A stretch of 64,000 nucleotides of DNA, taken from positions 1 through 64,000 of the forward strand of contig NZ_JAMTCR010000003.1 in NCBI RefSeq assembly GCF_024171945.1, given 5' to 3'. Position 1 is the first letter of the stretch, and each line of letters starts with the position of its first letter. The notes under the pieces are model-generated. The model did not search any database, was not told where the DNA came from, and saw only the letters and a list, made by a program, of their open reading frames with translations. The stretch is from Actinokineospora globicatena. GTDB lineage: Bacteria > Actinomycetota > Actinomycetes > Mycobacteriales > Pseudonocardiaceae. Shown here in pieces: positions 51,380-59,407 of this stretch. A program made the position numbers and the translations under genes.

Positions 51380-51509
51380 ACGTCTTATAGCGGGTTCGGT
51401 TGGAGCTGAAGGCCGCCTAGAGGCACGCGTTCGATTCTTGTCTGGCACGAGGACAGCGGGAAACACCCCGAGGTCCCTCCCCCCAGACGAAGGACGCGAG
51501 GACGCCGAC

Positions 51510-52883
51510 ATGAACGTCAAGCACACCCTCCGAACCGCGGTCCTGACCGCGCTCACCGCGGCACTGGCCTTCTCCGCCACCGGCACCGCGAGCGCCGCGC
51601 CCGGCGCGGACCCCGGCAGGTACCAGCACGAGGCCATCGAGACGGCCCCCAGAGCGACCGCTGTTCTCGCCGACCGCCCCATCACCCGCTCGGAGGTGAT
51701 GGCCAGGGCGAAGGTCTGGGTCGACCGGGCGCTCCCGTACGACAACGATGACCGCACCGACGGCTACCGGCAGGACTGCTCCGGCATGGTGTCCATGGCG
51801 TGGGCGCTCGAGAGCAAGTACGAGTGGACGGCGACGTTGGGGAGCAAGGGCACACAGGTCACCAAGGCCCAGCTCAAGGCGGGCGACATGCTGCTCTGGG
51901 TGAACCCGAGCGGCGGCATGGGCCACGTGCGGATCTTCGGCGGCTGGAAGGACGGGACGCAGAGCCGGTACTGGGTCTACGAACAGACCCCGCCCAAGGC
52001 GATCTACCACGAGTACAACTGGGCCGACACCGTCGCGTCGTACGTGCCCTACCGGGGCAACAACGTCATCGACGACAACGTCCAGGCGCCGGGTGCGTCG
52101 CTGTCCGGGGACACCAAGGCCGAACTGGTGGACATCCGCACCGATGGGACGCTGCAGGGCTGGTACAACGGCAACGGCTTCACCAGCGCGCCGTGGACGA
52201 GCAACATCCCGGTGGGTGTCGGGTTCGCGGACCCGGCGCGGGTGAAGTTCGCTGACCTGTCCGGTGACGGTCGCAAGGAGCTGATCTACGTGGCTCCCGA
52301 CGGCAAGCTGCGGGCTTGGTACAACGGCAACGGTTTCACGACCTACCCGTGGACCAGTGAGCTGGAGATCGGCAGCGGGTTCTCCGACCCGAGCCGCGTG
52401 TTCTTCGCCGACATCTCGGGTGACGGTCGTGCGGAGCTGATCCACCTGGAGACCAACGGCAACATCCGCGGGTGGTACAACGGCAACGGGTTCACCACCG
52501 CCCCGTGGACGAGCAACATCGTGATCGGCACCGGGTTCGCAGACCCCGCCCGCCTGCACTTCGCCGACCTCTCCGGTGACGGGCGAGCCGAGCTGGTCTA
52601 CAACGAGACCAACGGCGACCTGCGCGGCTGGTACAACGGCAACGGTTTCACGAGTGCGCCGTGGACGAGCAACATCGTCGTGGGCACCGGTTTCACCGAC
52701 CCGGCCCGCACCAAGTTCGGTGATGTCTCCGGTGACGGCCGCGCCGAGGTCGTCTACGTCTCGCCTGAGGGCAACCTCCGCGCCTGGTACAACGGGAACG
52801 GTTTCACGACCACGCCGTGGACCGGGAACGAGGTCGCCATCGGCACCGGCTTCACCGACCCCGCTCGCGTCCTGTTCGCCTGA
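51510..52883 (+). CDS. Secreted NlpC/P60- or CHAP-like hydrolase with five FG-GAP-like repeats
   Basis: A 457-residue exported protein. ATG 51510 follows CGAGGACG. Signal 'AVLTALTAALAFSATGTASA'. Residues ~60-185 look like a papain-type peptidoglycan amidase: Cys in 'YRQDCSGMVSMAWALE' and His in 'PSGGMGHVRIFGGWKDG'. Residues ~195-457 are five units of ~52 residues, each 'DLSGDGRAELxxxETNGxLRGWYNGNGF' in pattern (Asp-rich calcium-type loop plus WYNGNGF) with 'APWTSNIVIGTGFADPARxxFA'. The array is nearly identical in DNA to that of the next gene. The repeats probably form a propeller that binds cell-wall or other glycans. A hairpin terminator follows. Confidence 0.85.
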   Translation: MNVKHTLRTAVLTALTAALAFSATGTASAAPGADPGRYQHEAIETAPRATAVLADRPITRSEVMARAKVWVDRALPYDNDDRTDGYRQDCSGMVSMAWALESKYEWTATLGSKGTQVTKAQLKAGDMLLWVNPSGGMGHVRIFGGWKDGTQSRYWVYEQTPPKAIYHEYNWADTVASYVPYRGNNVIDDNVQAPGASLSGDTKAELVDIRTDGTLQGWYNGNGFTSAPWTSNIPVGVGFADPARVKFADLSGDGRKELIYVAPDGKLRAWYNGNGFTTYPWTSELEIGSGFSDPSRVFFADISGDGRAELIHLETNGNIRGWYNGNGFTTAPWTSNIVIGTGFADPARLHFADLSGDGRAELVYNETNGDLRGWYNGNGFTSAPWTSNIVVGTGFTDPARTKFGDVSGDGRAEVVYVSPEGNLRAWYNGNGFTTTPWTGNEVAIGTGFTDPARVLFA

Positions 52884-52894
52884 CATCCCCTCCT

Positions 52895-52934
52895 GGGGAA
52901 AGCCCGCTCCGGTTCGCCGGTGCGGGCTTTCCCC
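52895..52934 (+). terminator. Rho-independent terminator
   Basis: A perfect 13-bp stem GGGGAAAGCCCGC/GCGGGCTTTCCCC, 14-nt loop, followed by ATTTTC; 11 nt after the stop. Confidence 0.9.
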
Positions 52935-53051
52935 ATTTTCGGCCGTGGCCGTCCGCGGAAGAGGAAGAGGAAGAGGAATCTTGTAGGGGCTTTATAGGCG
53001 CCACTGCCAATCTTGTTCCATCGCAAGAACAACAGCCACAGGGAGAAGACA

Positions 53052-54464
53052 ATGAGCGTGTACACCCGAGGTGCCGCCCTCGTCGGAATCGCCGCCACGC
53101 TGGCGCTCGGCGCTGGGAACACCGCGAGCGCGGCCCCGGTGTCGGACCTCAGCCCGGCTCAGGTGTCGGCCGCCCAGACCTTCACCGCCCTGCCGTGCGT
53201 CAGCGGCGGTCCGACCGCCGCGGACACCGCCACCGCCGCCGCGCTGAACCCGTTGCTGAACAACAAGATGAGCGGCAACATGAACTCCTACAACGCGTCC
53301 TGCGCCAGAGCCGTCGTGGACGCCGTGAAGGCCTACGGCTACAACGAGAAGGCCGCGGCCATCGCGATCTCCACCGTCATCGTCGAGACGTCGATCAGCA
53401 ACCTCGACGGCGGCGACCTGGACTCGGTGGGTCTGTTCCAGCAGCGGGACTCCTGGGGCACCTTCGCCCAGCGCACCGACCCGGTGATCGCTACCCGCAA
53501 GTTCCTGGATGAGATGAACCGCCTGTTCCCCAGCGGCAGCTGGAACTCCGCGTCGATCGGTGTGGTCGCAGCGGACGTGCAGCGCCCGGCGGCGCAGTAC
53601 CGGGGCCGCTACGCGGTCGAGGCGGCCGACTCGGTCGTCATCGCCAACAAGCTGTGGGCCATCCGCGCGCCGGGCGCCTCGCTCTCCGGTGACTCCCGCG
53701 CGGAGCTGGTGCACGCCCGCACCGATGGGACGCTGCAGGGGTGGTACAACGGCAACGGCTTCATGAGCACGCCGTGGACCAGCAACATCCCCGTGGGTAT
53801 CGGGTTCGCCGATCCGGCGCGGGTGAAGTTCGCTGACCTGTCCGGTGACGGTCGCAAGGAGCTGATCTACGTCGCGCCGGACGGGAAACTGCGGGCTTGG
53901 TACAACGGCAACGGTTTCACCACGTACCCGTGGACCAGTGAGCTGGAGATCGGCAGCGGGTTCTCCGACCCGAGCCGCGTGTTCTTCGCCGACCTGTCGG
54001 GCGACGGGCGGGCCGAGCTGATCCACGTGGAGACCAACGGGAACCTGCGCGGCTGGTACAACGGCAACGGGTTCACCACCGCCCCGTGGACGAGCAACAT
54101 CGTGATCGGCACCGGGTTCGCTGACCCGGCCCGCGTCCACTTCGCCGACCTGTCGGGCGACGGCCGCGCGGAGTTGGTCCACAACGAGACCAACGGCGAC
54201 CTCCGAGGCTGGTACAACGGCAACGGGTTCACCACCGCCCCGTGGACCAGCGACATCGTCGTCGGCACCGGTTTCACCGACCCGGCCCGCACCAAGTTCG
54301 GTGACTTCTCCGGTGACGGCCGCGCCGAGGTCGTCTACGTCTCCCCGGAGGGCAACCTCCGCACCTGGTACAACGGCAACGGGTTCACCACGATGCCGTG
54401 GACCGGCAACGAGATCTCCATCGGCTCCGACTTCACCGACCCCGCTCGCGTGATCATCGCCTGA
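53052..54464 (+). CDS. Secreted lysozyme-like protein with five FG-GAP-like repeats
   Basis: A 470-residue exported protein. ATG 53052 follows AGGGAGA. Signal 'GAALVGIAATLALGAGNTAS'. Residues ~50-195 resemble a lysozyme/transglycosylase-type domain seen in actinomycete secreted proteins: 'AIAISTVIVETSISNLDGGD', 'LDSVGLFQQRDSWGTFAQR', 'FLDEMNRLF'. The Glu in 'VIVETSI' is the likely catalytic acid. Residues ~210-470 repeat the five ~52-residue units of the preceding gene ('DLSGDGRAEL', 'GWYNGNGFTTAPWTS'). A GAAGAG triplet (52958-52975) and a terminator separate the two genes, so they have separate promoters. With the preceding enzyme it would form an amidase-plus-muramidase pair sharing one binding module. 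Confidence 0.82.
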   Translation: MSVYTRGAALVGIAATLALGAGNTASAAPVSDLSPAQVSAAQTFTALPCVSGGPTAADTATAAALNPLLNNKMSGNMNSYNASCARAVVDAVKAYGYNEKAAAIAISTVIVETSISNLDGGDLDSVGLFQQRDSWGTFAQRTDPVIATRKFLDEMNRLFPSGSWNSASIGVVAADVQRPAAQYRGRYAVEAADSVVIANKLWAIRAPGASLSGDSRAELVHARTDGTLQGWYNGNGFMSTPWTSNIPVGIGFADPARVKFADLSGDGRKELIYVAPDGKLRAWYNGNGFTTYPWTSELEIGSGFSDPSRVFFADLSGDGRAELIHVETNGNLRGWYNGNGFTTAPWTSNIVIGTGFADPARVHFADLSGDGRAELVHNETNGDLRGWYNGNGFTTAPWTSDIVVGTGFTDPARTKFGDFSGDGRAEVVYVSPEGNLRTWYNGNGFTTMPWTGNEISIGSDFTDPARVIIA

Positions 54465-54474
54465 TCCTGCACTG

Positions 54475-54512
54475 ACCGTGGCCCGGGACCTGGACTGGTC
54501 CCGGGCCACGGT
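54475..54512. terminator. Bidirectional hairpin terminator
   Basis: A perfect 16-bp stem (ACCGTGGCCCGGGACC at 54475-54490 with its complement 54497-54512) and a 6-nt loop, between convergent genes. Confidence 0.85.
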
Positions 54513-54518
54513 CGTTCG

Positions 54519-56552
54519 TTACCCGGCCACCTGGGTTCGGTGCGCTGGGGCGTAACCGGCGGGTCGGGTGGTGAAGGTGCCCCGGCCCTGGGTGCGGCCG
54601 CGGAGCCGGTTCGCGTAGCCGAACAGCTCGGCCAGCGGGAGCACGGCGGTGACCGCCGCTGTGCTCGAGCGGACCATGGACTCGGTGACCCGGCCTCGGC
54701 GGGCCGCCAAGTCAGCGAGCACGGTACCGACCGCGTCGTCCGGGACGGTGACGACGACCTCGACCACGGGCTCCAGGAGCTGCATCACGCTGGCGCGCAA
54801 CGCTTCCCGGAGGCCGAACCGGCCCGCTGTGCGGAACGCCATCTCGGACGAGTCCTTCACGTGGGTCGAGCCGTCGGTCAGGGTGACGCGCAGGCCGGTC
54901 ACGGGGTGACCGCCGAGCGGACCGTCGGCCAGGGCGTCGCGGCAGCCCGCGGCCACGGCGCGGACGTACTCGCTCGGCACCCGACCGCCTACGACCGTGG
55001 ACGAGAACTCGAAGTGCCCGTCCGCCAGCGGTGCGACGTCCAGGACGACGTGCGCGAACTGACCCGAGCCGCCGTCTTGCTTGACGTGCCGGTACACCAG
55101 CCCCTGGACGCCGCGCACGACGGTTTCCCGGTACGCCACCTGGGGTCGGCCGACGGAGACGACGAGACCGGTGGTCCGGCGCAGCTTCTGCACCGCCACC
55201 TCCAGGTGCAGTTCGCCCAGGCCGGACAGCACGATCTGGCCGGTCTCGGTGTCGGTCCGGACGACCAGGGACGGGTCCTCGTCCGCCAGGTGTGCCAGCG
55301 CGGATGTCAGCTTGGCGTTGTCGCCCGCCCGGGCGGCTTCCACCGCCACCGAGACCACAGGGTCCGCCGACACAGGTGGTTCGAGCAGCACCGGATCGCC
55401 TGGGCCGCAGAGGGTCGCGCCCACGCGAGCCGCCTTCGGCCCGACTACCGCGACGATGTCACCGGCCACCGCACTGTCCACTTCGGTGTGCTGATCGGCC
55501 TGGACCCGCAGGATCCGGGAGACGCGTTCGTTTCTTCTCGCACCCACGTCCCGCACCTCCATTCCCTTTCGGACAGTTCCCGCGTAGACCCTGAGGTAGG
55601 TGAGCCTGCCCGTTGGCGTTGTCACCACCTTGAACACCAGTGCCGTTGTGGGCGCGGCTGGATCCGTGGGTCGTTGCTGCTCCACACCGTCGTAGGTGCC
55701 ACGCACCGGCGGCACGTCCAACGGTGACGGCAGGTAGGCGGCGATCGCATCCAGGAGCGGCTCGATGCCACGGTTGCGATACGCCGATCCACACAGCACA
55801 ACGAGCCCCTCGCCGGTGTGGGTCAGATCTCGCAACGCAACGTTGAACGTCTGGGCGGAGAGTGCTCCCTCGGCGACGAACTCGTCCAACGCTTGCGGGT
55901 GCAGTTCAGCGACTGCTTCCTCAAGCGCCTTGCGGCGCAAGTTTGCCTCGTCGACCATGTCGTGTGGCACTGGACCCTCGGTGATCGCATCGTTGTGCCA
56001 CAGCACGGACCGCATGCGCAGGAGGTCCACCACGCCGGTGAACTCGGCCTCCCGCCCGATCGGCACCTGGACGACGAGCGGCACCGGGTGCAGCCGCCGC
56101 CGGATCGACTCGACCGCCGCGTCCAGGTCGGCGCCGACCCGGTCGAGCTTGTTGACGAACGCGATCCGCGGCACACCGTGCCGATCGGCCTGCCGCCACA
56201 CCGACTCGCTCTGCGGCTCGACCCCGGCGACGGCGTCGAACACCGCGACGGCGCCGTCGAGCACCCGCAACGACCGCGCCACCTCGTCGGCGAAGTCCAC
56301 GTGGCCGGGCGTGTCGATGAGGGTGAGCCGGTGCTCGCCCCAGGCGCAACTCACGGCGGCGGCGAAGATGGTGATGCCGCGGGCGCGCTCCTGCTCGTCG
56401 AAGTCGGTGATCGTCGTGCCGTCGTGGACCTCACCGCGTTTGTGCGTCGCCCCGGTGGCGAAGAGGATCCGTTCGGTGACGGTGGTCTTACCCGCGTCCA
56501 CATGGGCGAGGATGCCGAGGTTGCGGACAGCACTGATCTCGTTGGCGCGCAT
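54519..56552 (-). CDS. Elongation factor G paralogue
   Basis: A 677-residue translational GTPase from ATG 56552. G1 'GILAHVDAGKTTVTERILF', G2 'QERARGITIFAAAV', G3 'LIDTPGHVDFADEVARSLRV', G4 'AFVNKLDRVGADL' and a G5-like 'VVLCGSAYRNRG' are intact. Domain II to V landmarks follow, including 'LSGLGELHLEVAVQKLRRTT', 'HVKQDGGSGQFAHVVLDVAP' and 'YANRLRGRTQGRGTFTTRPA'. It is ~20-25 residues shorter than the main EF-G and is not in an str operon (no rpsL, rpsG or tuf nearby), so it is likely a secondary EF-G2-like factor. Ribosome recycling or rescue, or antibiotic protection, are possible. Monocistronic. Confidence 0.9.
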   Translation of the reverse strand: MRANEISAVRNLGILAHVDAGKTTVTERILFATGATHKRGEVHDGTTITDFDEQERARGITIFAAAVSCAWGEHRLTLIDTPGHVDFADEVARSLRVLDGAVAVFDAVAGVEPQSESVWRQADRHGVPRIAFVNKLDRVGADLDAAVESIRRRLHPVPLVVQVPIGREAEFTGVVDLLRMRSVLWHNDAITEGPVPHDMVDEANLRRKALEEAVAELHPQALDEFVAEGALSAQTFNVALRDLTHTGEGLVVLCGSAYRNRGIEPLLDAIAAYLPSPLDVPPVRGTYDGVEQQRPTDPAAPTTALVFKVVTTPTGRLTYLRVYAGTVRKGMEVRDVGARRNERVSRILRVQADQHTEVDSAVAGDIVAVVGPKAARVGATLCGPGDPVLLEPPVSADPVVSVAVEAARAGDNAKLTSALAHLADEDPSLVVRTDTETGQIVLSGLGELHLEVAVQKLRRTTGLVVSVGRPQVAYRETVVRGVQGLVYRHVKQDGGSGQFAHVVLDVAPLADGHFEFSSTVVGGRVPSEYVRAVAAGCRDALADGPLGGHPVTGLRVTLTDGSTHVKDSSEMAFRTAGRFGLREALRASVMQLLEPVVEVVVTVPDDAVGTVLADLAARRGRVTESMVRSSTAAVTAVLPLAELFGYANRLRGRTQGRGTFTTRPAGYAPAHRTQVAG

Positions 56553-56948
56553 GACAAAGAACCCCTTCGGGGCAGAGTTCACCAGGACAGCGCGATTCCT
56601 CCGGCGCCCAGCCCCTAGCCGAGCCGCCTCTCCCAACACCAGCCGCGCAGCAGGCGTCGGCCGCCGGAAGACACCAAACTCACCTCATACCGCGACGAGG
56701 CCACCACACCGCACACCCTCACGGCCGCCCCCTCACTCGTCGCTCGCACCTCGGCCCCCACACCCTATCCACCCCCGCCCTCCCCGCGAACCTCCTTTTC
56801 CCGTTTTGTCCATTGTGGACAAACTCTGCCAGTCAACCCCCTCGATGATCACCGCCGACCCGACTTCCCCGCGACGACACTCCCCGCACGCCACCCAAGC
56901 CGCTGACCTGCTGTTCCCTTGCCGCGCCGCCCCGTTTTTCCGTCTTCT

Positions 56949-57106
56949 GGGTGACAGAAGTTATCCACATGTGGATCTCCACGGCGGCGCTTTCAAGATC
57001 ATCCGTCGGGGGGTCCCGGTAGACTGGACCTGGGCCGCCCCCCGGAGAGGGTGGGGGCCGGGCTGGGGTGGGACCGCGCGCGGGCGCGAAGCGGGGCTGG
57101 TGGGGT
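56949..57106 (-). repeat. Dispersed DnaA-box intergenic repeat, copy 5
   Basis: Inverted copy. GGGTGACAGAAG, TTATCCACA at 56961-56969 within TCCACATGTGGA, then TTTCAAGATC, GGTAGACTGG, GC core CCCCCCGGAGAGGGTGGGGG and GCGCGCGGGCGCGAAGCGGG. Nearly the same as copy 3. Confidence 0.8.
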
Positions 57107-57122
57107 AAGAGGGTGCCTGGCG

Positions 57123-57480
57123 GGTGCGGTCGAACCTACGGTGGGCCCAGCCGAACCTCTGCATCTTGGCTGGTCCAGCTGAAGGCCTGGCAGGCTTGGG
57201 GTGCGGTCGAACCCCTGCGCCTAGCGGGTCTGGTTGAGTGCCTGGCGGATCGAGTGGGCGCTTGGCTGGTTCAGTTGGAGGCCTGGCGGGTCCAGCGGGC
57301 GTTTGGCGGGTGTGGTCGAACGTCCGGTGCGTTCAGTCGAACCTCTGGATCTTGGTAGGTCCAACTGAAGGCCTGGGTCCGCTGGTGGGTGCGGTCGAAC
57401 GTCCCGCGGGGTCTAGGTCGAACCCTGCATCTGGCGGCTCCAGTTGGATGCCAGGCGGGGTCAGTGGGCGTGGGAGGGGT
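57123..57480 (+). repeat. Degenerate tandem repeat tract
   Basis: Several imperfect ~40-60 nt units built from GGTCGAACCTCTGGATCTTG, GGTCCAGTTGAAGGCCTGGC and GGGTCTGGTTGAGTGCC-like phrases. 'GGTCGAAC' recurs five times and 'GGCCTGG' or 'TGCCTGG' several times. Units are too diverged for a simple count by eye. Not coding by composition. Adjacent to repeat copy 5. Confidence 0.6.
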
Positions 57481-57679
57481 CGGGTGGATGTCTGGCGGGG
57501 AGTCTGGGCGGGGGCGCCGTAGTCGGGTGAGTGGAGCGGTTGGTGGGGGTGGGGAATGGCGAGTTCGGGGGGCGGGAATGGGAATTGGTTGGAGTTGGAT
57601 TCAGGTCCAGGAATTTGCGGCGAAATGGGCGCGGCGTATAGAAAGGGGGTGTTCGAGAAAACGGCGGAAGGGGGATGCG

Positions 57680-58381
57680 GTGGACGGGCGTGTGGGTTTG
57701 GTGACCGGTGGGGGTAGTGGGATTGGGGCGGCGACCGCGCGGCGGTTGTTGGGGGGTGGGTATCGGGTGGTGGTCACTGGGCGGAGTGGGGAGAAGCTGC
57801 GGGCGTTCGCGGCGGGGCTCGGGGATCCTGAGGGTTTGGTGGTGGTTCCGGGGGACGCGGCTGATCACGTCGCGGTGCGGGCGGCGGTCGGCGAGGCGCT
57901 GGAGCGGTTCGGGCGGTTGGACTGCGTGGTGGCCAACGCGGGGTTCGCGACGTTCGACGAGCTCGGGGACGGGGATCCGGCCGGGTGGCGGGACATGGTG
58001 CTCACCAACGTCCTCGGGCCCATGGTGCTGATCGACGCCGCGTTGCCCGCGCTGCGGGAGACCAAGGGGCGCATCGTGCTCGTCGGCAGCGTCGCTGGGC
58101 ACGTGTACTCGCCGGGCAACATCTACGGCGCGACGAAGTGGGCGGTCACCGGCCTCGCCGAGAACGTGCGGGGCGCGCTCATCGACGACGGCATCGGGGT
58201 CACGCTGGTGTCCCCGGGCGCGACCCGCACCGACTTCTTCGACGCGATGCCCGGCGGCGTGCCCGACCGCGACTACCTCTCGGCCGACAAACTCGGCGAG
58301 ACCATCGTGTGGGCGCTGACCCAGCCCGAGGGCGTGGACGTCAACACGATCGTCATCCGGCCGACCGGCATGTTCGTGTGA
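57680..58381 (+). CDS. Short-chain dehydrogenase/reductase (classical SDR)
   Basis: A 233-residue oxidoreductase. GTG 57680 follows GGGGGA. Cofactor motif 'GLVTGGGSGIGAATARRLLG', 'VVANAGFATFDELGD' (NAG), catalytic Ser in 'GRIVLVGSVAGHV' and the Y-x3-K pair in 'NIYGATKWAVTGLAENVRGA', followed by 'VTLVSPGATRTDF'. All catalytic residues are present. The arginine in 'VVVTGRSGEKL' after strand 2 favours NADP(H). Substrate unknown. Converges directly on the XRE gene (stop to stop with no gap). Confidence 0.9.
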   Translation: MDGRVGLVTGGGSGIGAATARRLLGGGYRVVVTGRSGEKLRAFAAGLGDPEGLVVVPGDAADHVAVRAAVGEALERFGRLDCVVANAGFATFDELGDGDPAGWRDMVLTNVLGPMVLIDAALPALRETKGRIVLVGSVAGHVYSPGNIYGATKWAVTGLAENVRGALIDDGIGVTLVSPGATRTDFFDAMPGGVPDRDYLSADKLGETIVWALTQPEGVDVNTIVIRPTGMFV

Positions 58382-59308
58382 TCACGTCCACTGCCAGGAC
58401 ATCCCGTACACCCCGGGGACGCACTTCGGGACGAAGGTGTGGATGGTGTTCGAGGCGTCGACGATGAGGCGGCGGCGCTGCTTGAGGGCGGCGGGCACCG
58501 AGTCGCGGTAGAAGCCGTGGCAGCGGGTGGGCAGCGCGCGCGGGTCGAAGCGCACCCGCATCAGCATGCTGGAGATCGGCATGCGCAGCCGGTGCTCGTG
58601 CCTGCGCGAGGGGATCGCGCTCTCGCCGAGGACGGTGTCGTACTCCACGATCGTCGTCTCGTTGCGCGCGAGCGCGCGGCCGAACCGGATCTCCGCGGCC
58701 AGGAACCCGTTCTCGTGGTCGATGCGCACGTCGCCGAGGCGGCCGGTGTGCACGCGGATGTCCGACGGCATCACGTCGCCCTCGTCGACGCCGTGCACGA
58801 TCATGAAGTGGTCCGCGCCCTCGCGCACCGCCCGCAGGACCTGGGTGGTGCTGATCCGGCGCAGCGACCGGCTCGCGTCGATGGTGCACGACTCGGTCAT
58901 GGTCATCGGCGCGATGCCGTGGTTCAGCCGCTCGAACGACCCGCCGAGCACGCCGCGGATCGGGGCGTCGTCGCCGTAGAGCCTGCTGCCGGTGACCGCG
59001 CTCGCGGTGACCAGCCGCCCGCGTGGTTTGGGCGGTTCGAGCAGGTCGAACAGGGCGTTCGAGGGCAGGTTGAGGATCGACTCCAGCTCCCGCAGCGCGC
59101 GCAGCGACTTCTCCCGTTCGGGGCGGCTGCGGCCCTGCTGCCAGTAGCTCAGCGTGGCCAGGCTGATGTCCACGCCACGCGCGGCGAGCCTGCTGCGGAT
59201 CCGGTCCAGGGTGAGGTCACGCCGGTGGATCGCGGTCCGCAGCGCGTCTCCGAAGGTCTCCGCGCGCGGTACCCGGCTGGTCTCGCTCTCCTGCTGGAAC
59301 CCGGTCAT
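58382..59308 (-). CDS. XRE-type HTH protein with large C-terminal domain
   Basis: A 308-residue regulator. ATG 59308 chosen; GTG 59317 is nine nt upstream. Residues ~15-80 form a Cro/CI-like helix-turn-helix ('TLDRIRSRLAARGVDISLAT', 'LSYWQQGRSRPEREKSLRAL'). After ~100 there is a ~200-residue domain of unknown function, rich in beta strands, with 'DHFMIVHGVDEGDVMPSDIR' and 'LIVDASNTIHTFVPKCVPGV'. Such proteins occur widely in actinomycetes without known targets. No adjacent DUF397 partner is present, which is unlike the usual WhiJ-like pairs. Confidence 0.75.
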   Translation of the reverse strand: MTGFQQESETSRVPRAETFGDALRTAIHRRDLTLDRIRSRLAARGVDISLATLSYWQQGRSRPEREKSLRALRELESILNLPSNALFDLLEPPKPRGRLVTASAVTGSRLYGDDAPIRGVLGGSFERLNHGIAPMTMTESCTIDASRSLRRISTTQVLRAVREGADHFMIVHGVDEGDVMPSDIRVHTGRLGDVRIDHENGFLAAEIRFGRALARNETTIVEYDTVLGESAIPSRRHEHRLRMPISSMLMRVRFDPRALPTRCHGFYRDSVPAALKQRRRLIVDASNTIHTFVPKCVPGVYGMSWQWT

Positions 59309-59407
59309 GGCGCTCACTCTCGTAGGGCGAGGAGGGAGTATCACCCCGATGACACCGCCGCCGCCACCCCCATCGGGGATGACGGCGACGGTCGGTGAGC
59401 AGGGAGA

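Larger units (their letters stand above)
56553..57679. other. Intergenic region, ~1.1 kb
   Basis: Contains an inverted pair of TTGTCCA-type DnaA-box sequences at 56806-56822 (TGTGGACAA at 56814-56822 is perfect), repeat copy 5 (56949-57106) and a degenerate tandem-repeat tract (57123-57480). Candidate frames across it are Gly/Arg/Val-rich repeat translations. No credible gene until the SDR. Confidence 0.55.

Noticed and set aside
51405-51450. A tRNA-like GTTCGATTC segment upstream of the hydrolase gene
   Set aside because: The five bases on each side do not pair as a T-stem and no acceptor or anticodon arm can be folded. No tRNA call is justified.
23225-57106. Chromosomal replication origin
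   Set aside because: DnaA boxes are single and spread over ~34 kb between unrelated genes; no dnaA, dnaN or gyrB, no AT-rich unwinding region and no dense box cluster.
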